From the NCBI RefSeq assembly GCF_037076525.1, contig NZ_AP029018.1, positions 1,178,001 to 1,242,000 on the forward strand: 64,000 nucleotides of DNA, written 5' to 3'. The notes under the pieces are model-generated. The model was not told where the DNA came from. It searched no databases and saw only the letters and a program-made list of their open reading frames with translations. This DNA comes from Selenomonas sp. TAMA-11512. Its GTDB lineage: Bacteria; Bacillota; Negativicutes; Selenomonadales; Selenomonadaceae. Numbering within the stretch: the first letter of the stretch is position 1; every line of letters starts with the position of its first letter. The position numbers and the translations under genes were made by a program. Below are positions 28,579-37,804 of this stretch, piece after piece.

Positions 28579-29796
28579 GTGGCGCAGCCTGTAGAAAAGC
28601 CGAAAAAGGTGTTTTGGGTCAGCGATATGGAGGCGGTATTGACCGTATTCCTTGTGCTGCTTGTCTTGGGGACAATGAATGTTTTCAGCTCCAGCTTTAT
28701 CATGGCGCAGGTGAACTATGACCAGCCGTATTACTATTTCCTCTATCGACAGCTTATCAATCTGGCCGTTGGCTTTGTCTGCTTTATCATTGCCTGTCGT
28801 GTTGACTATCATCGATGGCGTGATTGGATCGTTCCCGTTGTATTGCTGACGATTGTGGCGCTTGTTGTCGTACTTGTGGCAGGCGTAGAGGTCAATGGAT
28901 CAAAGCGATGGCTGAGCTTGGGGCCGCTGCCGCAGATACAGCCGGCAGAAATCGCGAAGCTCGTCGCGCTTATGCTGGTCGCAGCCTATGCGGCACATCG
29001 TGTGCACAACAATCTGCGAATCAATATCATCAATCCGCAGATGGCGATCATCGCTTTGATGGCGGCGTTGATTGAATTGGAACCCGATGGCGGCACGATG
29101 TCCATCGTATTGGCTGTGCCGTTTCTCGTCCTGATGATTGCCGGCCTGCACAAGTGGAAGGTCATATCTACAATCACTCTTGGAATCATAGGAATTGCGG
29201 CGCTCTCCATCGTGCAGCCGTACCGCATGGAACGATTCAAGGTGCTGTTAGATCCGTGGGCGGATGCACAGGGAATCGGTTATCAGACGGTGCAGTCGCT
29301 CTCCGCCATCGGGTCGGGCGGGCTCACGGGCATGGGACTGGGCATGGGGGTAAGTAAGTACAGCTATCTGCCGGAGGCACACACGGATTTTGCATTCGCG
29401 ATCTTTAGCCAGGAGACGGGATTTCTCGGGGTGACACTGATGCTCTTCCTGTTCGCTGCTTTGACCATCTACGGAGCGAGGATTGCCAATGCAGCACAGG
29501 ATGCTTACGGGCAGTTCCTGGCAGCCGGGGTATTGCTCCTGATTGTGACACAGGCTATCATCAATCTTCTGATGGTTGCCGGGATTTTGCCTGTCATTGG
29601 CGTACCGCTACCGTTCATCAGCTACGGAGGGACATCTCTTATGGTAAGTATGGCGAGTATAGGGATACTTATCAACATCGGGCACCAAAGCGCACGCGCA
29701 GCCAAAAAGAGAGAAAGAGAAGAACGGCTGAAGGGAATACAAGAGACTCTCGAGACGAAGCAGGGAAGGTCTCGTCATCTGGAGCTTGTAAAGTAG
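28579..29796 (+). CDS. SEDS peptidoglycan polymerase (FtsW/RodA/SpoVE family)
   Basis: Integral membrane glycosyltransferase that polymerises lipid II. The 405 residues contain about ten membrane segments and the family signatures WLSLGPLPQIQPAEIAKL, DGGTMSIV, YLPEAHTDFAFAIFSQE and PLPFISYGGTSL. The GTG at 28579 is chosen (AGAAGG nine bases upstream); a start 27 bases earlier is possible. FtsW is slightly favoured over RodA by the C-terminal motif, but without a partner PBP gene nearby this is not certain. The C-terminus is a basic tail. Confidence 0.9.
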   Translation: MAQPVEKPKKVFWVSDMEAVLTVFLVLLVLGTMNVFSSSFIMAQVNYDQPYYYFLYRQLINLAVGFVCFIIACRVDYHRWRDWIVPVVLLTIVALVVVLVAGVEVNGSKRWLSLGPLPQIQPAEIAKLVALMLVAAYAAHRVHNNLRINIINPQMAIIALMAALIELEPDGGTMSIVLAVPFLVLMIAGLHKWKVISTITLGIIGIAALSIVQPYRMERFKVLLDPWADAQGIGYQTVQSLSAIGSGGLTGMGLGMGVSKYSYLPEAHTDFAFAIFSQETGFLGVTLMLFLFAALTIYGARIANAAQDAYGQFLAAGVLLLIVTQAIINLLMVAGILPVIGVPLPFISYGGTSLMVSMASIGILINIGHQSARAAKKREREERLKGIQETLETKQGRSRHLELVK

Positions 29797-29808
29797 AGTT
29801 TGCGCCAA

Positions 29809-30663
29809 TCAAGGTTTCGGCGTCATAGGTGTAATTACGCCGAAGTGGTAACCGCGATCTTTAAAGAGACGGATGATGCCCGGAAGAGCGTCAACTGTCT
29901 CTTTTTGTGTGCCGGAGGCATGCATCAAAAGAATGATGGAGCTTGCATGGGTCATGGAGGCTAATTGCGTGCGAACATTTTCCAAGAGCGCTGCAGCCGT
30001 GAATGCTTCCCCTGTGGCATCGCCATTGGACATATTCCAATCGTGGCTGGCGTATCCGTTCTTGGTGAGAAGCTCCCTATAGGCGGGTGTGAAGTTGCCC
30101 GTTTCCCCTCCGGGTGCACGCAAAATCAAGGGACGCACACCGAGGATCCGATGGATGATCATGTCCGTTGCATCGATGCTGGCGAGAAAGCTCTCCGGAG
30201 AGGCGTAAACTGTATTGTAATCGTGGTCGTAGCTGTGGTTGCCAATGGCATGATGCTCCCGATAGATACGGCGCAGTACATCAGGATGTGCCTCGACATT
30301 CTTTCCGACGACGTAAAATGTCGCGGGAACACCTTCACGATGGAGGATATCAAGAATTTGTGGGGTATTGACAGAATCAGGCCCGTCATCGAAGGTGAGA
30401 TAGACAATTTGCTCATTTGAGGTGCGCCGGAGAGTGGGGAGGGATAGCGAAAGCCCTTTGTCTATGCGCTCTTTTCTTGTGTACGGATCGTAGACAGGGA
30501 TTCCGGGATTGTTGAGATGCAGATTCGTGTAGTCGTCCGAAGCGAGAACAATAAAAGGCGTGTTTTCCTGCAGATTCTCTACAGTAGGCGCGGTGTTTTC
30601 CTTGCATCCCGTAAGAAAGCAAAGCATCAGCAAGAGCGAAAAAACATACAGACATGCGCGCAA
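29809..30663 (-). CDS. Polysaccharide deacetylase lipoprotein (NodB domain)
   Basis: A 284-residue exported lipoprotein. The signal peptide ends in the lipobox LTGC (Cys20). The NodB-type domain has TFDDGPD (about residue 98), the metal-binding HSYDH and the RAPGGE motif, consistent with metal-dependent removal of N- or O-acetyl groups from peptidoglycan or other polysaccharide. The start is TTG with AAGGAGA upstream. It converges with the SEDS gene, 12 bp apart, with no clear terminator between. The substrate is unknown. Confidence 0.88.
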   Translation of the reverse strand: MRACLYVFSLLLMLCFLTGCKENTAPTVENLQENTPFIVLASDDYTNLHLNNPGIPVYDPYTRKERIDKGLSLSLPTLRRTSNEQIVYLTFDDGPDSVNTPQILDILHREGVPATFYVVGKNVEAHPDVLRRIYREHHAIGNHSYDHDYNTVYASPESFLASIDATDMIIHRILGVRPLILRAPGGETGNFTPAYRELLTKNGYASHDWNMSNGDATGEAFTAAALLENVRTQLASMTHASSIILLMHASGTQKETVDALPGIIRLFKDRGYHFGVITPMTPKP

Positions 30664-30844
30664 GAATATCTCTCCTTTTTGCGTGTTGAATGATATCTTT
30701 TATTGTATATAGAACGCTGATTTTCTGCAAGGCTGCAATGTGCAGAGGCTTTTTGTTTTTTTCAAGATATGGTATGATAAGAGTGTATATGTATGTCGGC
30801 ATTTTATAAAATACGCCTCAGAGCAGACTGGAGAGGTAGAAATT

Positions 30845-31783
30845 ATGCATCAAAAAGCAGTGCATATATGGAAGGAGGCGCAGCGCTATCTCGTTGTCAT
30901 TATCGGCAGCTTTATCTGCGGCGTTGGAATCAATTTACTTCTCGTCCCGGGACAGCTCTTGTCCAGCGGCATCAGCGGCATAGCGCTCTTGGGACACTAT
31001 ATGCTTGGCTGGCCGATTGGTCTTCAGATACTGCTTTACAATATTCCGATTCTCTTCTTATCCTACAGATTTCTCGGCAAAAGATATACGGCAGATACGA
31101 TCATCGGGACGGTGCTCTTTTCTCTGGCCATCGATGCGACGGCTTTCTTACAGGCATATGAGGCCGTTCGGGATGTAATGCTTTGTGCGATCTTCGGCGG
31201 TATTGTCTCGGGGATCGGATATGGACTGATATTTAAGTCGGGCTCAAATACGGGCGGTATGGATGTCATCGGTGCCATCATCAAGAAATACTATTCGATT
31301 GACGTCGGTACGGTGGTGTTTGCCATCAATCTCGTCATTGTCTTAGCATCGGCATGGATTTTTAACCTCGAGATTGCGCTTTTCACGATGGTATCCATCT
31401 ATGCGACGGCAGAGCTGACAAATCGATTTGCTGCAGGCTTTAACAGGGAAAAGGCGATCTTTATCATTTCCGATAAAAGCGAGCGCATCGGAGAATCCAT
31501 CATGGTACATCTCCATCGCGGCGTCACTTACCTCGATGCACGCGGCGGCTTTCTGAAGGAAAAGAAGAGTGTTGCCTACGTCATTGTAAGTCTGACACAG
31601 GTCGGGATGGTGAAACGCATTGTGAATAAGGATGATCCGAGTGCGTTTATGATCGTCATGGACGCGTCCGAGGTTATGGGGCGAGGATTCTCGCAAAACA
31701 CGATTCTCTATCGCTTTGCCCTTCGCAAGGCCATGATACAGGAAGCCAGGGAAAAGCACGAAGTGAAGAACCCCGAAGCATAA
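30845..31783 (+). CDS. YitT family membrane protein (DUF161/DUF2179)
   Basis: A 312-residue protein with about five or six membrane segments in the first 200 residues (starting RYLVVIIGSFICGVGINLLLVPGQL) and a soluble C-terminal DUF2179 domain (about 225-300; KSVAYVIVSLTQV, DPSAFMIVMDASEVMGRGF). The family is widespread in Firmicutes and its function is not established. The ATG at 30845 follows GAGAGG. It converges with putP, separated by a short hairpin. Confidence 0.88.
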   Translation: MHQKAVHIWKEAQRYLVVIIGSFICGVGINLLLVPGQLLSSGISGIALLGHYMLGWPIGLQILLYNIPILFLSYRFLGKRYTADTIIGTVLFSLAIDATAFLQAYEAVRDVMLCAIFGGIVSGIGYGLIFKSGSNTGGMDVIGAIIKKYYSIDVGTVVFAINLVIVLASAWIFNLEIALFTMVSIYATAELTNRFAAGFNREKAIFIISDKSERIGESIMVHLHRGVTYLDARGGFLKEKKSVAYVIVSLTQVGMVKRIVNKDDPSAFMIVMDASEVMGRGFSQNTILYRFALRKAMIQEAREKHEVKNPEA

Positions 31784-31787
31784 AAGA

Positions 31788-31811
31788 AAACCACCCTTAA
31801 TAGGGCGGTTT
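31788..31811. terminator. Hairpin between the convergent YitT and PutP genes
   Basis: AAACCACCCT (31788-31797) and AGGGCGGTTT (31802-31811) pair with one mismatch and a TAAT loop. The T-run is short, so termination strength is uncertain. Confidence 0.55.
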
Positions 31812-31817
31812 AAACGT

Positions 31818-33296
31818 TCAAATATCGCTCTTCTCAACCGCATCAAAGGTGGAGGTGATTTCCTCGGCAGGCGGCGTATCGAGTCGACTGATGATGTAGA
31901 TGGTTAAAAGCGCGAAGAGAAAGCCGGGGACAAGCTCATAGAGCCCGAAGAATGCAAACTGCTTCCAAATAAGGACGGTTATACCGCCGACAATGATGCC
32001 GGCGAGGACACCGTTTCTTGTGGCACGTCGCCAGAAGAGAGACATCAAGAGGGCGGGACCGAAGGTGGCACCGAAGCCGGCCCAAGCATAGGCGACCATA
32101 TCAAGAATCAGACTCGACGGATTCATGGCAATCGTGATGGCGAATCCCGCGATGCATAAAACGGAGATACGGCTGACCCAAAGAAGCTCCTTTTGCTCCG
32201 CTGTGCTGCGGAAGATGGAACGATAGAAATCCTGTGCAAAGGCAGATGCTGCAACGAGAAGCTGTGCCGATGCCGTGCTCATGATGGCGGCGAGGACCGC
32301 CGACAGGATGAGTCCCGCAGCGAAAGGACTGAAAATATCATGTGTCATGCGAAGGAAGACAGTTTCGCTGTCGCTGCCGGAAAGTGCGGGGACAAGGAAG
32401 ATGTGACCGACAAGTCCGACGAGAACAGCGGCGGAAAGAGAGATGACAACCCATGTCATAGCAATGTGCATGGCAGATGTCAGCTCTTTGGAAGAGCGAA
32501 TTGCCATAAAGCGGACGAGGATATGCGGCTGTCCAAAGTAGCCGAGTCCCCAACCCATGAGAGAAAGAAACTCTATGAACCCGAGCATGGAGCCGTCAGG
32601 TTTGATAAAGGGATTGAAAAAAGTGGGCTCCACCAGATAGAGAGATTCCAAAGAGGTCACGGGACCACCCAACAGCATCATGCCCGCAAAGGGAACGAGC
32701 AGGATCGCGAAGAACATCATGACGCCCTGAATGAAATCTGTCATCGAGACAGCAAGGAAGCCTCCTGCAAGTGTGTAAAAAACAACAACAAAAGCACCTA
32801 AGAGAACGGCAGCTTCATAGGGGATGCCGAAGATGGTCTCAAAGAGCTTACCGCCGGCGACGAAGCCGGATGAAGTATAAATGATGAAAAAGATAAGGAT
32901 GAATACAGCCGGGATCACGCGCAGGAGATTGCTTCTATCCTGATATCGATTCTGCAGGAAATCCGGAATCGTCAGGGAGTTGTTCGCAAGCTCCGTGTAT
33001 TTTCTAAGCCTTTCGGCGACGAATTTCCAGTTAAAATACGTGCCGAGTGCAAGCCCCAGGGCAATCCAGCCCGCATTGAGTCCCGCCAGATAGGCAAATC
33101 CGGGCAGTCCCATCAACATCCAGCCGCTCATATCGGAAGCTTCGGCAGAGAGAGAAGTGACCCAGGCACCGAGCTTTCGATTGCCCAAGATGTAGTCCGC
33201 CATATTGCGAGTGCGTCGATAATAGTAGATCCCTATGAGCATCATCAGAGAGAGATAGACAATAAAGGCAATGATGATGAGGATATTGTCGGTCAA
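31818..33296 (-). CDS. putP: Sodium/proline symporter (PutP, SSS family)
   Basis: Na+-coupled proline uptake in the inner membrane, 492 residues and about 13 membrane segments. SSS-family marks include GRNRKLGAW-like GNRKLGAWVTSLSAEASDMSGW, GLALGTYFNW, and the GGFLAVSMTDFIQG sodium-site region. The TTG at 33296 is chosen because AAAGGAGG lies seven bases upstream. It is divergent from the FAD dehydrogenase gene, with an 85-bp shared regulatory gap. Confidence 0.9.
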   Translation of the reverse strand: MTDNILIIIAFIVYLSLMMLIGIYYYRRTRNMADYILGNRKLGAWVTSLSAEASDMSGWMLMGLPGFAYLAGLNAGWIALGLALGTYFNWKFVAERLRKYTELANNSLTIPDFLQNRYQDRSNLLRVIPAVFILIFFIIYTSSGFVAGGKLFETIFGIPYEAAVLLGAFVVVFYTLAGGFLAVSMTDFIQGVMMFFAILLVPFAGMMLLGGPVTSLESLYLVEPTFFNPFIKPDGSMLGFIEFLSLMGWGLGYFGQPHILVRFMAIRSSKELTSAMHIAMTWVVISLSAAVLVGLVGHIFLVPALSGSDSETVFLRMTHDIFSPFAAGLILSAVLAAIMSTASAQLLVAASAFAQDFYRSIFRSTAEQKELLWVSRISVLCIAGFAITIAMNPSSLILDMVAYAWAGFGATFGPALLMSLFWRRATRNGVLAGIIVGGITVLIWKQFAFFGLYELVPGFLFALLTIYIISRLDTPPAEEITSTFDAVEKSDI

Positions 33297-33381
33297 TATA
33301 AGTCCTCCTTTAAGATACATACCCGTTTATTATATAAAAAGAGTTTGCACTTGTAAACGGGAAGAAAGGCATGATGATAGA

Positions 33382-34770
33382 ATGGTGAACAACACAAGGT
33401 CTTATGATGTAGCGATTATCGGTGCAGGGCCGGCGGGTATCTTTGCCGCCTATGAACTGACAAAGGTGCGGCCGGAACTTCAGGTCGTCGTCTTAGAGAG
33501 CGGAAAATCCATTGAAGGTCGCCTGTGTCCCATTGCGGAGGGCAGATCGAAGAGCTGTATCGGCTGCAAGCCGTGCAGTATCATGCGTGGCTTTGGCGGG
33601 GCGGGAGCCTTCTCTGACGGCAAGTACAATTTTACAACGGCCTTCGGCGGATGGCTTAATGAATACATGCCGGATCAAAAGGTCATGGAACTCATCCGAT
33701 ATGTAGATGAAATCAACTGTGCGCACGGTGCTCCATCCAAGATTTTTTCAACGGCGCAGTCCGATTTGAAGCGCCGTGCGCTCGAGCATGATCTGCACCT
33801 CATGGAGGCGAGCGTTCGTCATCTCGGCACGGAGAACAATCTCAAGATGCTGACCTCGATCTACAATGAGCTCAAAGAAAAGGTGGAGTTTCGATTTCTG
33901 ACGCAGGTCAAGAGCATCCTTTCCGTGGGACATAGGGTGCAGGGAGTAGAGCTTGCAGACGGAGCGAAAATCGCCGCTGACTACGTCGTTGCAATGCCCG
34001 GCAGAGCGGGAGCGGAGTGGTTCTCTGATGAATGTCAGAGACTTGGGATTCAAAGCCGCAACAATCAGGTCGATGTCGGTGTTCGTGTTGAGGTGCAGGA
34101 CACGATTTTTAACCATATCACCGACGAGATGTATGAGGCAAAACTCGTCTATCGTACGAAGCGCTATGGGGATCGCGTGCGCACATTTTGTATGAACCCC
34201 CATGGTCACGTCGTCGCAGAGAATACAGACGGTATTGTGACAGTCAACGGACATTCCTACAGCGATCCGGAATTGCAGAGCGACAATACGAATTTTGCAA
34301 TTCTCGTCAGCAATCACTTTACGGAGCCCTTTAATGAACCGCATAAGTATGGAAAAAGTATTGCGTCTTTTTCCAATATGCTTGGCGGCGGCATCATCGT
34401 CCAGCGCTATGGAGACCTTCGTAAGGGGCGCAGGACAAATGCGCATCGCCTGGGGCAGAGCTTTACTGCTCCGACACTTGCGGCAACACCGGGGGACCTT
34501 TCTCTTGTACTGCCTCGACGTCACATGGACAACATCATGGAGATGATTGAGGCGCTCAACCATATCGCTCCCGGCATGACAAATGACGATACGTTGCTTT
34601 ACGGTGTGGAAGTCAAGTTTTACAGTTCCCGTACGGTTCTGACGCAGGCGCTTGAAACAAGTGTAGAAGGTCTATTTGCTGGCGGAGACGGTGCGGGAGT
34701 GACACGTGGTCTGTCACAGGCAAGCGCCAGCGGCGTGCATGCAGCAAGAGAAATTTTATCTCGCTGTTAA
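33382..34770 (+). CDS. FAD-dependent dehydrogenase (COG2509-like)
   Basis: A 462-residue flavoprotein with an N-terminal Rossmann site GAGPAGIFAAYEL and a C-terminal FAD motif GLFAGGDGAGVTRGL. The RLCPIAEGRSKSCIGCKPCSIMRGFGGAGAFSDGKYN segment, with four Cys in a small cluster, is typical of this uncharacterised family. The substrate is unknown. The ATG at 33382 has GGGAAGAAAGG about 12 bases upstream, a loose spacing. The gene is monocistronic in appearance. Confidence 0.8.
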   Translation: MVNNTRSYDVAIIGAGPAGIFAAYELTKVRPELQVVVLESGKSIEGRLCPIAEGRSKSCIGCKPCSIMRGFGGAGAFSDGKYNFTTAFGGWLNEYMPDQKVMELIRYVDEINCAHGAPSKIFSTAQSDLKRRALEHDLHLMEASVRHLGTENNLKMLTSIYNELKEKVEFRFLTQVKSILSVGHRVQGVELADGAKIAADYVVAMPGRAGAEWFSDECQRLGIQSRNNQVDVGVRVEVQDTIFNHITDEMYEAKLVYRTKRYGDRVRTFCMNPHGHVVAENTDGIVTVNGHSYSDPELQSDNTNFAILVSNHFTEPFNEPHKYGKSIASFSNMLGGGIIVQRYGDLRKGRRTNAHRLGQSFTAPTLAATPGDLSLVLPRRHMDNIMEMIEALNHIAPGMTNDDTLLYGVEVKFYSSRTVLTQALETSVEGLFAGGDGAGVTRGLSQASASGVHAAREILSRC

Positions 34771-34917
34771 GGATCGCTAAGAAGGAAAACAGAAAAAAGG
34801 TCCCTGGTATCCTCTTTTTATAGCAGGAATTTCCCGGCAGAAATCGAATTTGAATAAAGAATAAATACTTTTCGAAGCAGATGTGCTGTTTGTGATGAAA
34901 TAGAAAAGGTGAATGTT

Positions 34918-35781
34918 TTGGAAAAGGTTAAGATTATGATTGTTGATGACTCCAGGGTCAGTCAGGCAATGCTGGAGGGGATTTTATCCAAGACGGAATT
35001 TGAAGTCGTCGCGCTTGCGGGCAATGTGGCAGAGGCGGTAGAGCGCTACAAGGAGTTTCAGCCGGATGCCGTGACGATGGATATGAACCTGCCGGACGGT
35101 TCAGGACTTGATGCGAGTCGTCGTATCATTGAGTTTGATCCGAATGCAAAGATTGTTATGATTTCCGCTATGCGCGATGTCAGCCTCATGACGCGCGGAC
35201 GAGAGGTGGGGATTCACTCCTTTCTGCAAAAGCCCGTTAAGCCACAGGCACTTATGGATACCTTGATGGTGCTGTGTCACGATAAGATCGGTACGGCCTC
35301 CATTCTTCGTGAATCGTATGTTCGTACGTTTGCACAGGCGATGCAGCGCAGTCTGCAGAACCTCATCAATATGGAGAGCGAGATTACGATCACAGAGTCG
35401 GAGAGCAACTATCTCACGGTGCAGGGTATTGCGGTCATTTTGGGGTTGACAGGCTATCCGATGGGGCGTATCGTCGTCCACATGGAAAAGCCCGTTATGA
35501 AGGCGTTTGCCCATACGATGCTCGTCAAAGAGGTCGGTGTGGAACTCTCCGAGGATGAAGTCAACGATGCCATTGAAGAAGCCTCAAATATCATTGCAGG
35601 CCGCGGCGTATCGAAGGTGAACGATATCTTCCGTGATCGTGAGATTCGATTGACACCGCCCGGCACGATCAGCGGCAGCGGTATTCGCATTGCCAATCCG
35701 AAACTCACCTCGTTTGAGGTCAAAGCGACAACGAAAATCGGTGATATATATATGAACATTGGATTTGCAGAGGGGGCGTGA
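34918..35781 (+). CDS. Response regulator fused to a CheX-like phosphatase domain
   Basis: A 287-residue two-domain protein. Residues 1-125 form a receiver domain with acidic pair DD (10-11), phosphoacceptor D55 in VTMDMNLPDG, Thr/Ser in MISA and Lys in LQKPVKP. Residues 135-287 resemble CheX/CheC phosphatases and include an E-x-x-N motif in AIEEASNII. A receiver joined to its own phosphatase could limit signal lifetime or act as a phosphate sink. The start is TTG at 34918 (AAAAGG eight bases upstream); GTG at 34909 is the alternative. A stand-alone CheX follows six bases downstream. Confidence 0.82.
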   Translation: MEKVKIMIVDDSRVSQAMLEGILSKTEFEVVALAGNVAEAVERYKEFQPDAVTMDMNLPDGSGLDASRRIIEFDPNAKIVMISAMRDVSLMTRGREVGIHSFLQKPVKPQALMDTLMVLCHDKIGTASILRESYVRTFAQAMQRSLQNLINMESEITITESESNYLTVQGIAVILGLTGYPMGRIVVHMEKPVMKAFAHTMLVKEVGVELSEDEVNDAIEEASNIIAGRGVSKVNDIFRDREIRLTPPGTISGSGIRIANPKLTSFEVKATTKIGDIYMNIGFAEGA

Positions 35782-35787
35782 CGAGAG

Positions 35788-36261
35788 ATGGGTATGGACG
35801 CAAAGCTGGTCAATCCATTTATCGATGCATTTACAGCCGTCATGCCACAGCTTGGCTTTCCGGAGCCGAAGCGCACAGCGATGGGGCTAAAAGAGAAGGT
35901 CGTCAAGAGTAAAGGTGTCGCTGTCATTGTAGGCTTTACAAAGCAGATTCATGGTAATGTCGTCTATAACATGACGGAGGATACGGCAAAATCCATTGCT
36001 TCGACTATGATGATGGGAATGCCTGTAGAGGCATTCGATGAAATGGCACAGAGCGCGATTTCGGAGCTCAGTAATATGCTGACGGCGAATACGGCAACAA
36101 ACATCACGGCACTTGGCGTCGAGGTCGATATATCGACACCGTCGCTTTCCATTGGATCCGACTTCCAGATCAAGATCAGCAACGATAACTATCTATCGGT
36201 TGATATGGATTTAGCGGGACATGCGGTGGAGCTTGCTATTTTCGTTTCGAAGGATGCCTAG
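35788..36261 (+). CDS. cheX: Chemotaxis phosphatase CheX
   Basis: A 157-residue CheX-type protein expected to dephosphorylate CheY-like receivers. The phosphatase helix has the E-x-x-N motif in AISELSNMLTAN (about residues 89-100). It lies directly downstream of the receiver-CheX fusion and is probably co-translated. No other chemotaxis genes are nearby. The start ATGGGTATG could be either of two ATG codons. Confidence 0.85.
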   Translation: MGMDAKLVNPFIDAFTAVMPQLGFPEPKRTAMGLKEKVVKSKGVAVIVGFTKQIHGNVVYNMTEDTAKSIASTMMMGMPVEAFDEMAQSAISELSNMLTANTATNITALGVEVDISTPSLSIGSDFQIKISNDNYLSVDMDLAGHAVELAIFVSKDA

Positions 36262-36268
36262 GGAAATA

Positions 36269-36333
36269 CTGATAAAATGAAGCCCGATCTCTCGGCACAA
36301 TCTGTACCAATCGGACAGACTTTCTTTTATCAG
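36269..36333. repeat. Inverted copy pair of the TTTTATCAGCG repeat
   Basis: CTGATAAAATGAAG (36269-36282) and CTTTCTTTTATCAG (36320-36333) are imperfect inverted copies facing each other. The right one extends to a 25-base element (36311-36335) that matches the copy at 40544-40568 in 23 of 25 positions. Confidence 0.75.
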
Positions 36334-36370
36334 CGACTCCCCAGTATGATATTTACATCTCCGCTTACTG

Positions 36371-36389
36371 TGTGATAACTTTTATCACA
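36371..36389. promoter_or_regulatory. TGTGATAA palindrome
   Basis: TGTGATAA-CTT-TTATCACA, a perfect 8-bp inverted repeat with a 3-base spacer. It lies between two convergent genes, so a promoter role is not obvious. It resembles the palindrome at 60013-60028 but with different spacing. Confidence 0.4.
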
Positions 36390-36396
36390 TTCATTG

Positions 36397-36462
36397 AAAA
36401 GCGCCTCCCATGCTGTCTTTGTGGTTGTCAGTCCACATATAGACAGCATGGGAGGCGCTTTT
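36397..36462. terminator. Strong bidirectional terminator
   Basis: A perfect 22-bp inverted repeat (36397-36418 and 36441-36462) with AAAA on the left end and TTTT on the right, loop 22 bases. It serves cheX on the plus strand and the M20 hydrolase gene on the minus strand. Confidence 0.9.
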
Positions 36463-36473
36463 CGTTTTGAAAT

Positions 36474-37787
36474 TTATTTCTCCAGCAGGAGAGAGGCTCC
36501 GCTGGCGGCAATCATTTTGGCGGCATAGACGAGCGCCTGCTCGTCGAAGTTGAAGCGTGAGTCATGATGTCCCGCCGCGAGCTTCGCGCCGATCATCATG
36601 TAGGCGGCTTGTCCGCCGCGTTCCTGCACGCGTTCCATGAAGTAGGCGAAGTCCTCGCTCGCGCCGAAGTTCGTCTCCTGCATGATATCGCGGAAGAGTC
36701 CGAGCCCCTTTGCTCGATTCTCAAGATAGGCGGCAAGCTCCGGCGTATTGTTGCCGCCGGCAGAGCCTCCCGCCTTTTCAATCTTGACTTCGACATCGTA
36801 CATAAGCGCTGCCGACTTGATGATGCGCTCGGCTTCCTGCTCCATGTAGTGGTTGATCGCGCTCGACGCGCCGCGTGTCTCGATACGCAGCAGTCCCTTG
36901 TCTCCGATGACATTGCGTCCGCTGCCCGCCTCCATGTAGCCGACGTTGATACGTGAAGCGCCGCCCGAGTGACGCGAGATCGCGTGGAGGTTGAGCGCTG
37001 CACAGGCGGTCGCGAGCACGGCGTTCTTGCCCTCCTCAGGCGCAGCACCCGCATGGGCGGGCACGCCGACAAAATGCGCGTCATATTTGCTCGAGGCGAG
37101 GAAGCCGACAACGTTGCAGGCGACGCTGCCCGTCTCCTTTGCCTTGAAGCCGAAATGTGCGCCGAGCATATAGTTGACATCGTCGACGACGCCCTTTTCG
37201 ACCATCGCATGCGCGCCGCGCAAACCCTCTTCGGCAGGCTGGAAGACAAGCTTCACTGTGCCTGCGAGCTCGTCCTTCAGCGCGGCAAAGATGCGTGCGA
37301 CGCCCATCCCGACGGCGGTGTGTCCGTCATGACCGCAGGCGTGCATCGCGCCGGGGTGGCAGGAGGCAAACCCCTCGCGGTTCGGAAAATGCTCCGCTGC
37401 ATCCGTCTCGGTCACATCGTTGGAGTCCATGTCAAAGCGTATGCCGACGACGGGACCTTTTTTCGCGAAGCGGAGCGTACCGACAACGCCCGTAAAGCCG
37501 CCGTCCATGCGATCAAGCCAATGGGGATCTGCGCCTTCTCTCTGCGCACGTTCCTTCTCCCGTGCGAGTACCGCTTCCGAGGGAACGCCCATGCGTGCGC
37601 TCTCCTCCATGACTTCGCGTCCGACCTGCACCTCATAGCCGAGCTCTGCGAGCGTCTTTGCGACAATCGACGCCGTGCGGAACTCTGTCCAGCCCGGCTC
37701 CGGATGACGGTGAAGATCGCGCCGCTGGCGGATCAGATCCTCCGCCATTTCATCCGCCATCTGCATGATTTTTGCATCCAGTTCCAT
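36474..37787 (-). CDS. M20 amidohydrolase, AbgA-like
   Basis: A 437-residue M20D-type metallohydrolase resembling the aminobenzoyl-glutamate hydrolase subunit AbgA. Motifs: LHRHPEPGWTEFRTA, CHPGAMHACGHDGHTA (metal ligands), FQPAEEGLRGAHAM, and GASEDFAYFMERVQ. The likely reaction is hydrolysis of an N-acyl or peptide-like amide; the natural substrate is not known. It is the last gene of a minus-strand unit with a PepT-like peptidase and a DcuC-like transporter. AGGGGAAC lies six bases before the ATG at 37787. Codons look more GC-rich than in flanking genes. Confidence 0.85.
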   Translation of the reverse strand: MELDAKIMQMADEMAEDLIRQRRDLHRHPEPGWTEFRTASIVAKTLAELGYEVQVGREVMEESARMGVPSEAVLAREKERAQREGADPHWLDRMDGGFTGVVGTLRFAKKGPVVGIRFDMDSNDVTETDAAEHFPNREGFASCHPGAMHACGHDGHTAVGMGVARIFAALKDELAGTVKLVFQPAEEGLRGAHAMVEKGVVDDVNYMLGAHFGFKAKETGSVACNVVGFLASSKYDAHFVGVPAHAGAAPEEGKNAVLATACAALNLHAISRHSGGASRINVGYMEAGSGRNVIGDKGLLRIETRGASSAINHYMEQEAERIIKSAALMYDVEVKIEKAGGSAGGNNTPELAAYLENRAKGLGLFRDIMQETNFGASEDFAYFMERVQERGGQAAYMMIGAKLAAGHHDSRFNFDEQALVYAAKMIAASGASLLLEK

Positions 37788-37804
37788 CGTGTTCCCCTTT
37801 CGTA

